Under the pieces are notes generated by a model that was not told the DNA's origin, searched no databases, and saw nothing but the letters and a program-made list of their open reading frames with translations. The translations under genes were made by a program, and so were the position numbers. From Paenibacillus aceti (GTDB taxonomy: Bacteria > Bacillota > Bacilli > Paenibacillales > Paenibacillaceae), in the NCBI RefSeq assembly GCF_003614185.1, contig NZ_KZ987724.1, positions 3,129,324-3,193,323 of the forward strand: a stretch of DNA of 64,000 nt. The letters are read 5' to 3'. Each line of letters begins with the position of its first letter. Position 1 is the stretch's first letter. Positions 7,239 through 16,600 of the stretch are shown one piece after another.

Positions 7239-10200
7239 TTAATTCTCTGGAGAAAACACGATGAAGTTTAGATCGTCTGCCAACTCGACTTGCGTAATGG
7301 TGTCGCCATATTTAATGTACAAATCAATATTCCTGAAGCTATTTGGCTTTCGGAAAACCACTTTGAATGCACTTGCAGCATAACCAGTAAGATCAATGAC
7401 AGTTTCAGGCTTCGCCTTCACCCTAATCTTTTTAATCAGCAGATTAGCTCCGTTGTAAATCACCACATTCCTTCTTCTGGAATACGCCAGAAGAATTATG
7501 ATTAGCGGGGGAGTCGCCACTATCGGAACGATAGGGAACTTCTTGTCAGGCGATACCGGTTCTGGTTGTTCAATGGCTTCAATAACGAAGTCAACCCGTT
7601 GAGTACTCATTGATTCATTTAATTCGATTGACCGTTTTACTTCTTCTGCTACTTGCACCGATTCAACCGTAGTCGAATCTGAGTCTCTGTAGTCCTTGTA
7701 CGCAACAACGTTGATCCGAGAAATTTCTTTGTCGGTAAATGGATTTTTCAATATAACCGTATGCTTCCCAAGCTCGACATTCTCAAAGCGGTACTCGCCG
7801 TTCTCGTTGGTAAAAGTAATTCGTGGATCGGAATGAAGTTCGACTTTTACTCCCTGCATAGGATTACCGTTCGCGTCCTTCACAACCCCGTATACAACAC
7901 CAAACAGTTCGTTCGGCTCAGCTTCTTTCAGATACCTGAAGGTAACTGTTAAAGATTCACCATTCTCGCTGATAAATACCGTTTGCTTATCCGATCCGAT
8001 CAAAGAGTAGCCAGCGATAATGGGGGCTTTGACCTCATTCAAACCTAAGTGCAAGGTATCGATTTCCTCAGTTTGGAGAAACTCCTCGGACTCATGATCT
8101 ACAGCTTCAACGAGCAAAGTATCCATTTTCTTTTCAACCACTGGAGCAGGCACTGTGCTCACATGGCTGCTTCCTTCTCGGTCTGGATTAAGATCCTGAT
8201 CCTTTTCATTCGATTTTGTTTCAGGCTCCGGCTGTGACTCTACCTTTGGTAATTCCGTCTTGGGTGTCGGTTCAGGTTTCGGCTCTGGTTTCGGCTCTGG
8301 TTTCGGCTCTGGTTTCGGCTCTGGTTTTGGCTCAGGCTTCGGTTCCGGTGTTGGTTCTGGCTTCGGTTCTGGCTTCGGTTCTGGCTTCGGTTCCGGTTTC
8401 GGTTCTGGCGTTGGCTTTGGTTCAGGATCAGGGCTAGGTGTCGGTTCAGGATTTGGCTTCGGCTCTGGTTCAGGTGTCGGAATGACAACGTCTTTCTTAT
8501 AGAAATAGGTCAGCTTTCCGAATGGCTCGGCTGCTGTTAGTACGACATTTTTAACAGCTTCTCCAATTAGCTTATATACCCCGATAAACGCATCAGCTCT
8601 ATATGAATGATCACCTAACGGCAAATCCGACAGAATTACATCTTCTTTGAGCTTACTGTTCGTTTCCCAATCAACAAATTCAACTGCTATACTACCTTTC
8701 GGTTCTGGTGATGGAACGACTGGCTCGAAATAGGCTTGGACGATCTTGTCCTCATCCATCTTAAACGAGAGCGACTCTTCAACAATTTCCTGTCCATCCA
8801 TCATCCATTTAGTGAATTTATGCCCCTTAACAAAATTCATTGATACGGATATTTCAGTGCCTTCCTTAAACTGTCCTACTGCGCCGCGCACATCTTGGAA
8901 CACTTCTTTCGTTTCTTCATTTAGAACATTGACTGTACCTTCACCTACGACTTCAACGATCAGCTTGAATTCCTTGGGCGGTGATGTAATGGGGATGAAG
9001 TGCGCTATCGCTTCAACATTACGATCCATATACAAGGTGAGACTCTGATCGTCTGACTCTAGCCCATTCACGACCCATTTCTCGAACTTATATCCCGGCG
9101 AGGGATTAGCCATCAGGCTGACCGATTCAAACTCGGGAAAATTCGTAACACTGCCAGCTGCGAACGGAGTAACTGTTCCCATTCCAACTTGATTAACCGT
9201 TAGCGTATACCGTGTAGGCTGTGGTTGGTTTTGCTTGAAGTGAGCTATTGCTGTTTTGTCGCTGTCCATTTTCAAGCTTACCCCATAACCAAAGGCATCG
9301 AAGTAATCCTCGCCATCAATCACCCATTTTTCAAGTTCATATCCTGGTACTGTATTCCGAGCAGAGATGGAAACCCATTCTCCGTCATCGTATTCGTAAG
9401 TGCCAGTTGCAGGAAAGGTTGTACCTTGCCCTTCCATACCGACTGTTAACTTATGCTTCGCTAATGAAGCAGAAGATTGGTAATAGAAAACGATGACATT
9501 GTCCTTGCTTCCAAAGGTGTCGAAAGTGAGCGGATAAATGCCATGAGATACCCCTTCGCTATGAATATTAACCTCTGTAGTTCCTTTACCAACAATGTTG
9601 TATTCGCCCGCTGTATCGGTAGTGGTCAATATCCCTTCATCCGTAATTGAACTAGTCATATTATCTGGCAGTCCTACATTGGAGATCGATAACCCATTTC
9701 TTGAATTAACTAAGTGACGCTCTGTGCCGATTTTGGAAGTGAAAATATGATCTTTGTTTAAAACATACTTACCTGAATCACCAATGAGGGAATAACCTTC
9801 AAAATTCTTGGCATTGTACGTAATGGAAGCGTTCAAGTCCAAAGACTTGTCCGCTGTCGAATATTCCTCAAAAGATAGCAATTCATCTGTTCCTTTGACA
9901 CGATGCTCGACTCTTAACGTGTCAGCACCTTTAACGAATCGATAATTGTATTGCGGAGTATTGGCTCGGTTGTCGCCCCTCGATAGACCGGATATTTCTA
10001 ACCAATCGTTGTAGAACTGTTTACCTGCTGCCTGGTCGTCAATAAAAATATAATTGTAGTCGAACAGCAACTGAGGTTTTGCTACTTGGTCGAAAAGTTT
10101 GAACAGCTTCGATAAAGTGGGAATGTTACTATTGGTTAAGAAATTGTAACTGAAATCAACCTTATTTGCATTTAGTGTATCAAGCATGCTTACATTGTTT

Positions 10201-11405
10201 AGCCCCTCGATGTTGGAGAGCCGGTTATGACTGAAATCAAGAACACTGGTCGTTGTCGCCGCTGTCTGCGGCTCGATCAACCTTCTCAAATTATTCAAGC
10301 CATCTAGGTCGGTTAATTTGTTATTGGACACATCTAAGTGACTTAGCCTTTCAAGACCGCTTAGCCCGTCAATGTTCTCCAACTGATTATTACTGAGATC
10401 CAGAAAATTTACCCCATTCAGGAAGCTCAGGGCATTCACTTCACGAAGCTGATTGCCGCTAAACTGAAATACTGCATTGTCTGAGAACTTAGGGTCGCGA
10501 AGGATACTGTCCTTGAATAGCTGCAGACCCTCTAAGCTTGTGAATCCCTTGAAATCATCGGAGCCGAATGAGAAGTGTCCTTTATTCTGGTAAAACCTTT
10601 GCATCCTCATTTCGACATCACGCTTATTGATCGTATCGTTGATCGTCCCGTTCCAGACTGGTGTTGTCCATAGTCCCCAAAGCTCGCCCATCCAATGAAC
10701 AAAATAATCTGCCAGCTCACTACTTTGGAACAGCTCGCTCACGACAACATCTTCACCTCGATGGAAGCGAGACATAGCATCTTGTGATCCATAGTCTGTT
10801 TCTGTAGTCCAAGGCTCATCAATACTCAAAAAATTGATGTTTCGTTTACGTGCAAAGCTTTCTGCGGTCGAATTGTTATGTCCGATAATTGTAGCTTGGT
10901 ATGGGATCACAATGTCCCAATCAGACAAACCATTCTTGTCACCAATTATCGTATCAGGATTTTTAAATACAATACTTTTAATTCCATAGCTGTACGCAAA
11001 CGCATTAACCTCGACTCGCTCAACACTTTCAGGTATAACTACGCTCGTAATACTTTGATTACCCAGAAATGCTGCTCCAAAAATCCTTGAAACGGGTCGC
11101 CCTTCGATTGTCGCGGGGATGACCACATCTCCACCTGGTCCGATATACTCTCGGATATAGGCATAAGGTTCATTCATCCATTCCGGATTTAACTCGTAAA
11201 CGAAGTGACTCGGATCGGAAGCGTATACTGCATTCGTAACACTGGTTTCACCGTAAACGGCATCCGTTACGCTCACTTCATTTCCGTAGTCGCTGTCACT
11301 TGGTTGATCATCAGCAAGAGCACTCATTGGGAATAACCCGATGAGTAGAGCGATCACCAAGAGAACTGAGATGATCCTTTTTCTTTCCTGTTTACTGTTT
11401 GCCAC
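7239..11405 (-). CDS. Giant surface protein with LRR, InlB-like and Pro-rich repeat domains
   Basis: A protein of about 1388 residues. A signal peptide ([19 protein letters not shown]) is followed by a BspA-type leucine-rich segment (about 65-160), then internalin-type LRRs (about 310-450; [20 protein letters not shown] and similar). Three InlB B-repeat/Big-like modules follow, each ending in a pattern like AIAHF (about 650-885). Then come MucBP-like domains on either side of a Pro-Glu-Pro-Lys stalk, a carboxypeptidase-regulatory-like domain ([15 protein letters not shown]) and a C-terminal membrane helix ([19 protein letters not shown]). This points to a membrane-anchored adhesin. The GTG at 11405 is nine bases after AAGGAG; the ATG at 11414 abuts the ribosome site, and the frame opens as far as 11501. 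Confidence 0.8.
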   Translation of the reverse strand: MANSKQERKRIISVLLVIALLIGLFPMSALADDQPSDSDYGNEVSVTDAVYGETSVTNAVYASDPSHFVYELNPEWMNEPYAYIREYIGPGGDVVIPATIEGRPVSRIFGAAFLGNQSITSVVIPESVERVEVNAFAYSYGIKSIVFKNPDTIIGDKNGLSDWDIVIPYQATIIGHNNSTAESFARKRNINFLSIDEPWTTETDYGSQDAMSRFHRGEDVVVSELFQSSELADYFVHWMGELWGLWTTPVWNGTINDTINKRDVEMRMQRFYQNKGHFSFGSDDFKGFTSLEGLQLFKDSILRDPKFSDNAVFQFSGNQLREVNALSFLNGVNFLDLSNNQLENIDGLSGLERLSHLDVSNNKLTDLDGLNNLRRLIEPQTAATTTSVLDFSHNRLSNIEGLNNVSMLDTLNANKVDFSYNFLTNSNIPTLSKLFKLFDQVAKPQLLFDYNYIFIDDQAAGKQFYNDWLEISGLSRGDNRANTPQYNYRFVKGADTLRVEHRVKGTDELLSFEEYSTADKSLDLNASITYNAKNFEGYSLIGDSGKYVLNKDHIFTSKIGTERHLVNSRNGLSISNVGLPDNMTSSITDEGILTTTDTAGEYNIVGKGTTEVNIHSEGVSHGIYPLTFDTFGSKDNVIVFYYQSSASLAKHKLTVGMEGQGTTFPATGTYEYDDGEWVSISARNTVPGYELEKWVIDGEDYFDAFGYGVSLKMDSDKTAIAHFKQNQPQPTRYTLTVNQVGMGTVTPFAAGSVTNFPEFESVSLMANPSPGYKFEKWVVNGLESDDQSLTLYMDRNVEAIAHFIPITSPPKEFKLIVEVVGEGTVNVLNEETKEVFQDVRGAVGQFKEGTEISVSMNFVKGHKFTKWMMDGQEIVEESLSFKMDEDKIVQAYFEPVVPSPEPKGSIAVEFVDWETNSKLKEDVILSDLPLGDHSYRADAFIGVYKLIGEAVKNVVLTAAEPFGKLTYFYKKDVVIPTPEPEPKPNPEPTPSPDPEPKPTPEPKPEPKPEPKPEPKPEPTPEPKPEPKPEPKPEPKPEPKPEPKPEPTPKTELPKVESQPEPETKSNEKDQDLNPDREGSSHVSTVPAPVVEKKMDTLLVEAVDHESEEFLQTEEIDTLHLGLNEVKAPIIAGYSLIGSDKQTVFISENGESLTVTFRYLKEAEPNELFGVVYGVVKDANGNPMQGVKVELHSDPRITFTNENGEYRFENVELGKHTVILKNPFTDKEISRINVVAYKDYRDSDSTTVESVQVAEEVKRSIELNESMSTQRVDFVIEAIEQPEPVSPDKKFPIVPIVATPPLIIILLAYSRRRNVVIYNGANLLIKKIRVKAKPETVIDLTGYAASAFKVVFRKPNSFRNIDLYIKYGDTITQVELADDLNFIVFSPEN
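8260..8480 (-). repeat. Tandem 12-bp repeats encoding the PEPKPEPK stalk
   Basis: About 18 imperfect copies of a 12-bp unit of the type GGTTCTGGCTTC (plus strand) encode Pro-Glu-Pro-Lys repeats. The copies vary mainly at third positions. Such a tract is prone to copy-number change, which would vary stalk length. Confidence 0.85.
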
Positions 11406-11562
11406 ATCCTTCATCTCCTTACTTGTGCTTATTCTTTTTCTCTTGGTCTTATAAATTTGCTCTTGCTGACTGTCTTGAAAATCATCTAATCTCCACAACA
11501 TTTTGAAATTTTTCTAGTAACTAAATGCCAGCAAATCGTGCTTCGATTAGCATAAAAGAAAA

Positions 11563-11593
11563 TGCAGTGACCCCTAACTGGGAGATCACTGCA
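11563..11593 (-). terminator. Intrinsic terminator after the CAP-domain gene
   Basis: TGCAGTGA (11563-11570) pairs with TCACTGCA (11586-11593), with TTTTCTTTTA after it on the minus strand. A second small hairpin (AGATGC/GCATCT) lies between it and the stop at 11646. Confidence 0.75.
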
Positions 11594-11645
11594 CACATAA
11601 AGAAAAGAGCCAGATGCTCAATGCATCTGACCCCAATTTGGAGAA

Positions 11646-13787
11646 TTATTCTGATTTAATGATTGCAATAAAATTTGTTTGATCCCAACTTACTTCGGCT
11701 CCAATAGATTCACTAGCAAATCTTAAAGGTACATAGGTTGATGAGTTATTGATAAACGGTGCTGTCGAAAGTGTAATCGCCTTGCCATTGACATACGCAG
11801 TCTTACTGCCGATTGTCAGCTTAACTGTAGTACTTTCTCGAACAATAGTTACTTCTTGCTTGTCATTATTCCACTTTACTTCTGAGTTGAGCTTCTCGAA
11901 AACTCCACGAAGTGGGATGAAGGTGCTTCCGTTGACGATCTTCGCAGGAGGATTCAAACTTACCAAATCGCCATTAATTGTTACACCGACATTGTCCTTG
12001 TTAAAGTTACCCGTGATTGCAGAAGTTGAACCGCTCGGTGGAGGGTTTACATCTCCACCTCCAGTAGGAGGGGTAGTTACGTTCCCATTAGAGCCGCTTG
12101 CTACAGTTGTGAAAGACCAAGTCTTGTTGAGAGTTTTGCCTGCATACTCGTCCTCATACAACGGCTTGTAATTGACAGATACCGTGTAAGTTTCACTGTT
12201 TTTCAAAGGTTGCTTAGTGTAGAAGAACCAATAACCCATGTACCATTCAGAGAAGAAAGGTACACTAGCGCCCTTACTATCTTTGATAGTTGCATCAATA
12301 TTTTTAGTGTCTAGTACATGGGGCGGATAGAACGAGATAACATAGCCCGATCTTTCAATACCAAACTTTCTTAGCGGGTTAGGGTCTTCATCTGCTCCGA
12401 CAAACGTTGTAGGTACATTCTTTTGACCATTGTAAGGGTACATCGAAATATCCGTTGTATCCGAACTACGGGTTTTTGATACCATTGCGAATTTCTTTCC
12501 CTCAAGTCCCACGCCTACTTCCGATGCGTAAGGATCTAGGAACGGTGTTCTGTGGTACGCCGTATTGACTAGGGTATCAATTGCTGCCTTTACAGTGGAG
12601 TTATTAACTGTAAGAACTTCAACTAATCCTTGAGCCAATTGAGAATCCCCACCTACCGCAAGTACTCTGTCCTTGGGCGTTACACCAGTGAAGCCCTTCT
12701 TACCCTCAATTTCATCATGGTCATAGGGATTACCAGCATTGAGGTATTTCGCATGGTTTTCAGCCGCTTTCGTAAGGAATGGGTTCAGCTTTACTTCGCT
12801 GAGTCCTGCATCCTTGCGGATTTTGTTGATGTAATCTAAGGCTTCTTTTGCTTCTTTTGAGTAACCATCATTTGAATTCGATACTTTATTATCAGAACCA
12901 CTGTTAGATGAGCTTCCTGCAGTTGTGAAAGACCAAGTTTTGTTGAGTGTTTTTCCTTCATACTCTTCCTCATAGAGAGGTTTATAGTTTACTGACACCG
13001 TATATTTTTCGCCATTTTTTAGCGGTTCTTTCGTGTAAAAGAACCAATAACCCATATACCACTCAGAAAAGAACGGTACATTGTTTCCCTTGCTGTCCTT
13101 TATAGTTGCGTCGATATTCTTTGAGTCGAGTACATGCGGAGGATAGATTGAAATCACATACCCCGATTTGCTAATACCGAACTTACTCAACGGGTTTGGA
13201 TTTTCAGCTCCAGTAAACGTTGTTGGTACATTTTTCTGCCAGTCATATGGATAGACAGAAATCTTAGTCGAATTTCCAAAAGATGAGTCCAGCATAACGA
13301 AATTCTTACCAACCATGCCAATACCAATCTCAGTAGCGAATGGGTTGAGGAATGGAACCCTATGGTACGCCGTATCGACCATAAGATCGATAGAGCCTTC
13401 TACAGTTGTCTCCGAATACGAAATAACCTCACTAGCACCTTGTGCTATATTTGAACCTCCAACAGCAAGAACCCTATCTTTCGGTCCTTCACCAGTAAAG
13501 CCTTTCTTGCCCTTTACCTCATCGTGACCTGTTTCTCCATTCGCGTCTAAATATTTAGCATGATTCTCTGCGGCTTTTGTAAGGTAAGGATTAAGCTTAA
13601 CCTCATCCAGTCCTGCCGACTTACGAATTTTATTGACGTGAGCCAAAGCATCTTTTGCTTCCTTGGAATAATCGAAGTCCGCAGAAGCAATTTGGACTGG
13701 TTTTTCAGACTGCGCCGCGAGTGCGCCTTGACCCCCTAAAATAATTGAGAATGCAAGTATTACTGCTGTTAACTTTTTCGTTTTCAT
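11646..13787 (-). CDS. Secreted protein with two CAP domains and a copper-amine-oxidase-type stalk domain
   Basis: A protein of 713 residues with a signal peptide (LTAVILAFSIILGGQGALA). Two tandem CAP/SCP units (about 40-180 and 310-450) each start like SKEAKDALAHVNKIRK and contain ENHAKYL and TAYHR. Each is followed by a domain ending SVNYKPLYEEEY and TWSFTT. The C-terminal 110 residues match the copper amine oxidase N-terminal-like domain common in secreted Paenibacillus proteins (GSTFIPLRGVFE and YVPLRFASESIGAEV). CAP proteins of the YkwD type are secreted, wall-associated and of varied function. The repeats are near-identical in places, indicating recent internal duplication. Start ATG at 13787 follows GGAGG. 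Confidence 0.85.
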   Translation of the reverse strand: MKTKKLTAVILAFSIILGGQGALAAQSEKPVQIASADFDYSKEAKDALAHVNKIRKSAGLDEVKLNPYLTKAAENHAKYLDANGETGHDEVKGKKGFTGEGPKDRVLAVGGSNIAQGASEVISYSETTVEGSIDLMVDTAYHRVPFLNPFATEIGIGMVGKNFVMLDSSFGNSTKISVYPYDWQKNVPTTFTGAENPNPLSKFGISKSGYVISIYPPHVLDSKNIDATIKDSKGNNVPFFSEWYMGYWFFYTKEPLKNGEKYTVSVNYKPLYEEEYEGKTLNKTWSFTTAGSSSNSGSDNKVSNSNDGYSKEAKEALDYINKIRKDAGLSEVKLNPFLTKAAENHAKYLNAGNPYDHDEIEGKKGFTGVTPKDRVLAVGGDSQLAQGLVEVLTVNNSTVKAAIDTLVNTAYHRTPFLDPYASEVGVGLEGKKFAMVSKTRSSDTTDISMYPYNGQKNVPTTFVGADEDPNPLRKFGIERSGYVISFYPPHVLDTKNIDATIKDSKGASVPFFSEWYMGYWFFYTKQPLKNSETYTVSVNYKPLYEDEYAGKTLNKTWSFTTVASGSNGNVTTPPTGGGDVNPPPSGSTSAITGNFNKDNVGVTINGDLVSLNPPAKIVNGSTFIPLRGVFEKLNSEVKWNNDKQEVTIVRESTTVKLTIGSKTAYVNGKAITLSTAPFINNSSTYVPLRFASESIGAEVSWDQTNFIAIIKSE

Positions 13788-13967
13788 ATTGACCTCCGAT
13801 CTACAGGATTCGCTAAACTTTAAAAGAAGGAACTGTGTATCTGTCCCTTATTCCCACTCCATTCCATTTAGAAGGCATCATCTTCATTATATAAAGAACC
13901 CGAATAATAGTCTGTTGTATTTAAGTCACATCGATCCTACAATTTCAAACTCTCGCTACTTACGTGA

Positions 13968-14240
13968 TTAATACTCATGCGGAAGCATGAATGTATAATA
14001 CTTCATCTTCCCCTCATCGCCGTATACTGCCCAAACTACTTCTGAAAATAACTTCTTGTTGTCGATAGTGAGTAAATGACCGTCATTCCCATTCGTAACT
14101 ACCGTTTTCTTCCCAACAGTCTTAAAAGACAGAAACTCTTCTTTGCCATAAAAGTGCTTGATGATTAATGAAATAACCAGTTGCCAATCCCTACAGCCAA
14201 TCTCTCGAACCCCATGAGTCATTACTATTTGTAGGCTCAA
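13968..14240 (-). CDS. Small hypothetical protein downstream of the cyclotransferase gene
   Basis: A protein of 90 residues. The TTG at 14240 lies six bases after GGAGGAGGT and immediately follows the stop of the upstream cyclotransferase gene (14245), a strong case for this unusual start; the longer frame to 14417 would overlap that gene out of frame. The product contains DWQLVISLIIKHFYGKEEFL and ends FMLPHEY. No family is recognised. It is probably translationally coupled to the cyclotransferase gene and may belong to the amidoligase module. Confidence 0.6.
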   Translation of the reverse strand: MSLQIVMTHGVREIGCRDWQLVISLIIKHFYGKEEFLSFKTVGKKTVVTNGNDGHLLTIDNKKLFSEVVWAVYGDEGKMKYYTFMLPHEY

Positions 14241-14244
14241 ACAC

Positions 14245-14757
14245 TTACCTCCTCCGTCTAGCTGTTCTATAACCTTCATAATAATCCGTGTCCCTATAAT
14301 CGCTTTTAATAGCTGCAACAGAAAGGGGGCGAACATCAATGTTGTTCTGTTGGTAGCCTTCAAGAATAGTCTCATAGTATATCCGAGTAGGCGCCGATAT
14401 TGGTCTTGATTCGGCATTCATGATATAAACCATCGCTCCTAGTTCAATTGGAAGATCACTTTCATTAAACACGTCATTTTTTACACTAATCGATTCTAAC
14501 TTTATCTTAATGATCTCTTTTCTGTAGAGTCCAACTGAAACGCCTTCATAATGATCTAAAGCGATTTCATCCCTTTCGGAGATCATCCACAACACAACAG
14601 GTACAAATAGTCCGATATGTTTAGAGATGGTGGCTACGCGTTTAAACACTAGCTCATGATCTTCAATACACCCAATCCCGATGATATACGCATCAGGACA
14701 ACGCATCTTCATTTGCTTAATGTGCATATTGCTCCCGTAAGCTACATAAGGCTTCAT
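14245..14757 (-). CDS. Gamma-glutamylcyclotransferase-like (AIG2/GGCT fold) enzyme
   Basis: A protein of 170 residues. The N-terminal YVAYGSNMH motif (residues 4-12) is the hallmark phosphate/backbone-binding loop of the GGCT family. Glu71 in LDHYEGV is at the expected place for the catalytic acid, followed by LYRKE and VYIMN. Family members release 5-oxoproline from gamma-glutamyl amines or cleave related isopeptide bonds. Next to an amidoligase gene (110 bp upstream) it may cut or edit the amide bond that enzyme makes. The ATG at 14757 is eight bases after GGAGG. Confidence 0.8.
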   Translation of the reverse strand: MKPYVAYGSNMHIKQMKMRCPDAYIIGIGCIEDHELVFKRVATISKHIGLFVPVVLWMISERDEIALDHYEGVSVGLYRKEIIKIKLESISVKNDVFNESDLPIELGAMVYIMNAESRPISAPTRIYYETILEGYQQNNIDVRPLSVAAIKSDYRDTDYYEGYRTARRRR

Positions 14758-14867
14758 ACTCGGTACCTCCAATATCAATAGTTAGTTGGTAAGTTTACCT
14801 TGGATTACGATTGGTTGTACAGTGTTCAATAACGGTCAGGATCGCCCAAGAATACCCCGAATGGGGC

Positions 14868-15839
14868 TTACTGCGCTTCGACGTCTGACAAGCCCCGAGC
14901 GTCATCATTCGTTGGCGGCTCCCTCCATGCAGAATTACCTTCAAGGTACTTAAGTAGGTGATAACGCATGGTTTTGAACTCATCACCAATACCACCAAGT
15001 CTGAGAAGCCATACACGAAATGAATACTTCTCATTCCCGTTGTCAGGCACTGTTACCCGACTGGTTGCTTTCTTTTGGTTAAGGGCTTGAGCCGCGATGA
15101 GCAAACTCAACTGGATACTTGCTTTCACTTTGCCGGCATGCAAAGTTCCATTGAATAAACGGAACTCTACTGTCTTTAATCTGCCGCTTAATAACTGGTG
15201 CAAATTCAGTATCCGGTACCTGGAGTCGTTATATCGATCGTTTCGACGGAAGGGTAAAGCATTGAATCCGTGATACCAAACTTCTGCAAACTCCCCCATC
15301 GTCTTCGGCTTCTTTTTATTCAGCTTCTTTATAAACTCATCCGAAAGATCCAAGCAGTATCTGCGCCGATCCTGTCTGCAATCCAATGCCTTGGTCAGCA
15401 AAGATTGTTTTGCGTAGATAATATTACAAAGAGTTCTCAAGTTATTTGGGGAGAATCTCTCAGCTCCTACATGTACATGTAATCCGCAACTCTTGTTTAC
15501 TAATGCGCCGCTTTCCTTCAATTCTCGAATTAATCTCTGCAATAAAGGAATATCAGAATACCCCAAAACAGGGGATACAAGTTCACACTGATAATCATCC
15601 GATACGATTACTATTTCGGAGTTCTCTTGTCGAACCGCTTGAACTGATGCGTCCTTAACGACTCTCCATATCCGTCCGGATCGATCCTTTATTTCATAAG
15701 TATCATGACCCCATCCACCAATTTGTGTTGGTCTGCCTGTGTCGAAGAAGTCCGCAACAACATGAGCTGCCACTGAACGTTTTATCCCCGTGAATTCTAA
15801 TTCAAAACCGAATGATAAACTTGTGTATTCAACATGCAC
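14868..15839 (-). CDS. Amidoligase-family (glutamine-synthetase/GCS-like fold) enzyme
   Basis: A protein of 323 residues resembling the putative amidoligase family. FGFELEFTG (10-18) supplies the paired acidic metal ligands E13 and E15. CELVSPVL (85-92) and SCGLHVHVG (117-125, with H121 and H123) are the other active-site strands, and VEFRLFNGTL comes later. Such COOH-NH2 ligases are predicted to form amide or isopeptide bonds on peptides or cell-surface polymers using ATP. It starts at GTG 15839, eight bases after AGGAGG. Together with the GGCT-like gene it forms a recognised type of gene pair; the substrate here is unknown. Confidence 0.8.
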   Translation of the reverse strand: MHVEYTSLSFGFELEFTGIKRSVAAHVVADFFDTGRPTQIGGWGHDTYEIKDRSGRIWRVVKDASVQAVRQENSEIVIVSDDYQCELVSPVLGYSDIPLLQRLIRELKESGALVNKSCGLHVHVGAERFSPNNLRTLCNIIYAKQSLLTKALDCRQDRRRYCLDLSDEFIKKLNKKKPKTMGEFAEVWYHGFNALPFRRNDRYNDSRYRILNLHQLLSGRLKTVEFRLFNGTLHAGKVKASIQLSLLIAAQALNQKKATSRVTVPDNGNEKYSFRVWLLRLGGIGDEFKTMRYHLLKYLEGNSAWREPPTNDDARGLSDVEAQ

Positions 15840-15976
15840 TCCCTGAGCCTCCTAACCAACCACAATTAACTGGTTAGTTATGTAATTTTTCTCAGGTTTG
15901 AAGTTACTTTTTGACGCACTTTTCATAGGTTTTTTGAAAAAATGTTGAGCCTAATTTATCTAAAATCAAAAATAAA

Positions 15977-15999
15977 GATCACCTTAGTGAAAGGTGATC
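15977..15999 (-). terminator. Intrinsic terminator after the CxxC zinc-finger gene
   Basis: GATCACCTT (15977-15985) and AAGGTGATC (15991-15999) form a 9-bp stem with a TTTATTTTTG tail on the minus strand, 41 bp past the stop at 16040. Confidence 0.75.
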
Positions 16000-16039
16000 A
16001 CTTTGTAAGCTATAGATTAGACCCATGCCCCCAATGCCC

Positions 16040-16306
16040 TTAAACGAACATCAACGGGAAATGCTGACGAATTTCTAAATCACATTGATTACAAACGATA
16101 AAGTTCTTTTCTCCTGTTCCTATAAATTTAATCTCAATCCGATAATCTACATCAGGCATCACTTTTTCAGGTAGAAAGCTGCCGCGGCAAACTCCGCATG
16201 ATCCGTGTAGTTTCATGTAACACTCTACGCAAAGCGACCCAATATCATGAGTAAGGTGATTAAACAGTACTTCAGCTTCGCTAGAACAAAATGTACAACA
16301 TTTCAT
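16040..16306 (-). CDS. Small CxxC-rich putative zinc-binding protein
   Basis: A protein of 88 residues with four cysteine pairs: CCTFC, CVEC, CGVC and CNQC, which would bind two zinc ions. The ATG at 16306 is nine bases after GGAGG; the frame is open further upstream but runs through a terminator hairpin and promoter, so the longer version is not credible. No family is recognised. The gene is preceded by a leader with promoter and hairpin, suggesting transcription attenuation. Confidence 0.65.
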   Translation of the reverse strand: MKCCTFCSSEAEVLFNHLTHDIGSLCVECYMKLHGSCGVCRGSFLPEKVMPDVDYRIEIKFIGTGEKNFIVCNQCDLEIRQHFPLMFV

Positions 16307-16341
16307 AAGAATCATCCTCCAATTGTCATTGAACGCAAAAA

Positions 16342-16378
16342 ACCGCAGACTACGCCCGTTAATAGGCTTGTCTGCGGT
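16342..16378 (-). terminator. Hairpin with U-tract in the leader of the zinc-binding protein gene
   Basis: ACCGCAGAC (16342-16350) pairs with GTCTGCGGT (16370-16378), with an extra GCC/GGC pairing inside, followed by six Ts on the minus strand. It lies between a promoter (16412-16440) and the gene start at 16306, so it would end a transcript of roughly 65-70 nt unless read through. It is either an attenuator or the end of a small RNA. Confidence 0.6.
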
Positions 16379-16411
16379 GCTTCCGCTTCCAAAGAATATT
16401 TTATTAGTTCC

Positions 16412-16440
16412 AATATACCCCATCCGCGCACAAAGGACAA
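16412..16440 (-). promoter_or_regulatory. SigA-type promoter for the leader/small RNA
   Basis: On the minus strand TTGTCC (16435-16440) and TATATT (16412-16417) are separated by exactly 17 bases. Both hexamers are close to the vegetative consensus. Confidence 0.55.
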
Positions 16441-16556
16441 GATATACCATTTCATCGAAATGAACGACTTAAATCAACTTTTACCTTCAAGAGCCAGAAT
16501 AAAGAGTCACCTTAAGTCCCTTAGCTGGCTGTTTTTACTACTTCTCAAACAAAAAA

Positions 16557-16590
16557 AGTCGGAAACTCTTCTATTGAAAAATTTCCGACT
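16557..16590 (-). terminator. Intrinsic terminator after the 1720-residue membrane protein gene
   Basis: AGTCGGAAA (16557-16565) and TTTCCGACT (16582-16590) form a perfect stem, followed by seven Ts on the minus strand, 11 bp past the stop at 16601. Confidence 0.85.
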
Positions 16591-16600
16591 GTTCCAATCT

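Noticed and set aside
8240-8502. Repetitive open frames in other frames over the PEPK tract
   Set aside because: They are by-products of the 12-bp tandem repeat of the large surface protein.
14795-15034. 79-residue minus-strand frame overlapping the amidoligase gene
   Set aside because: It overlaps the 3' end of the amidoligase gene in another frame and has no motif.
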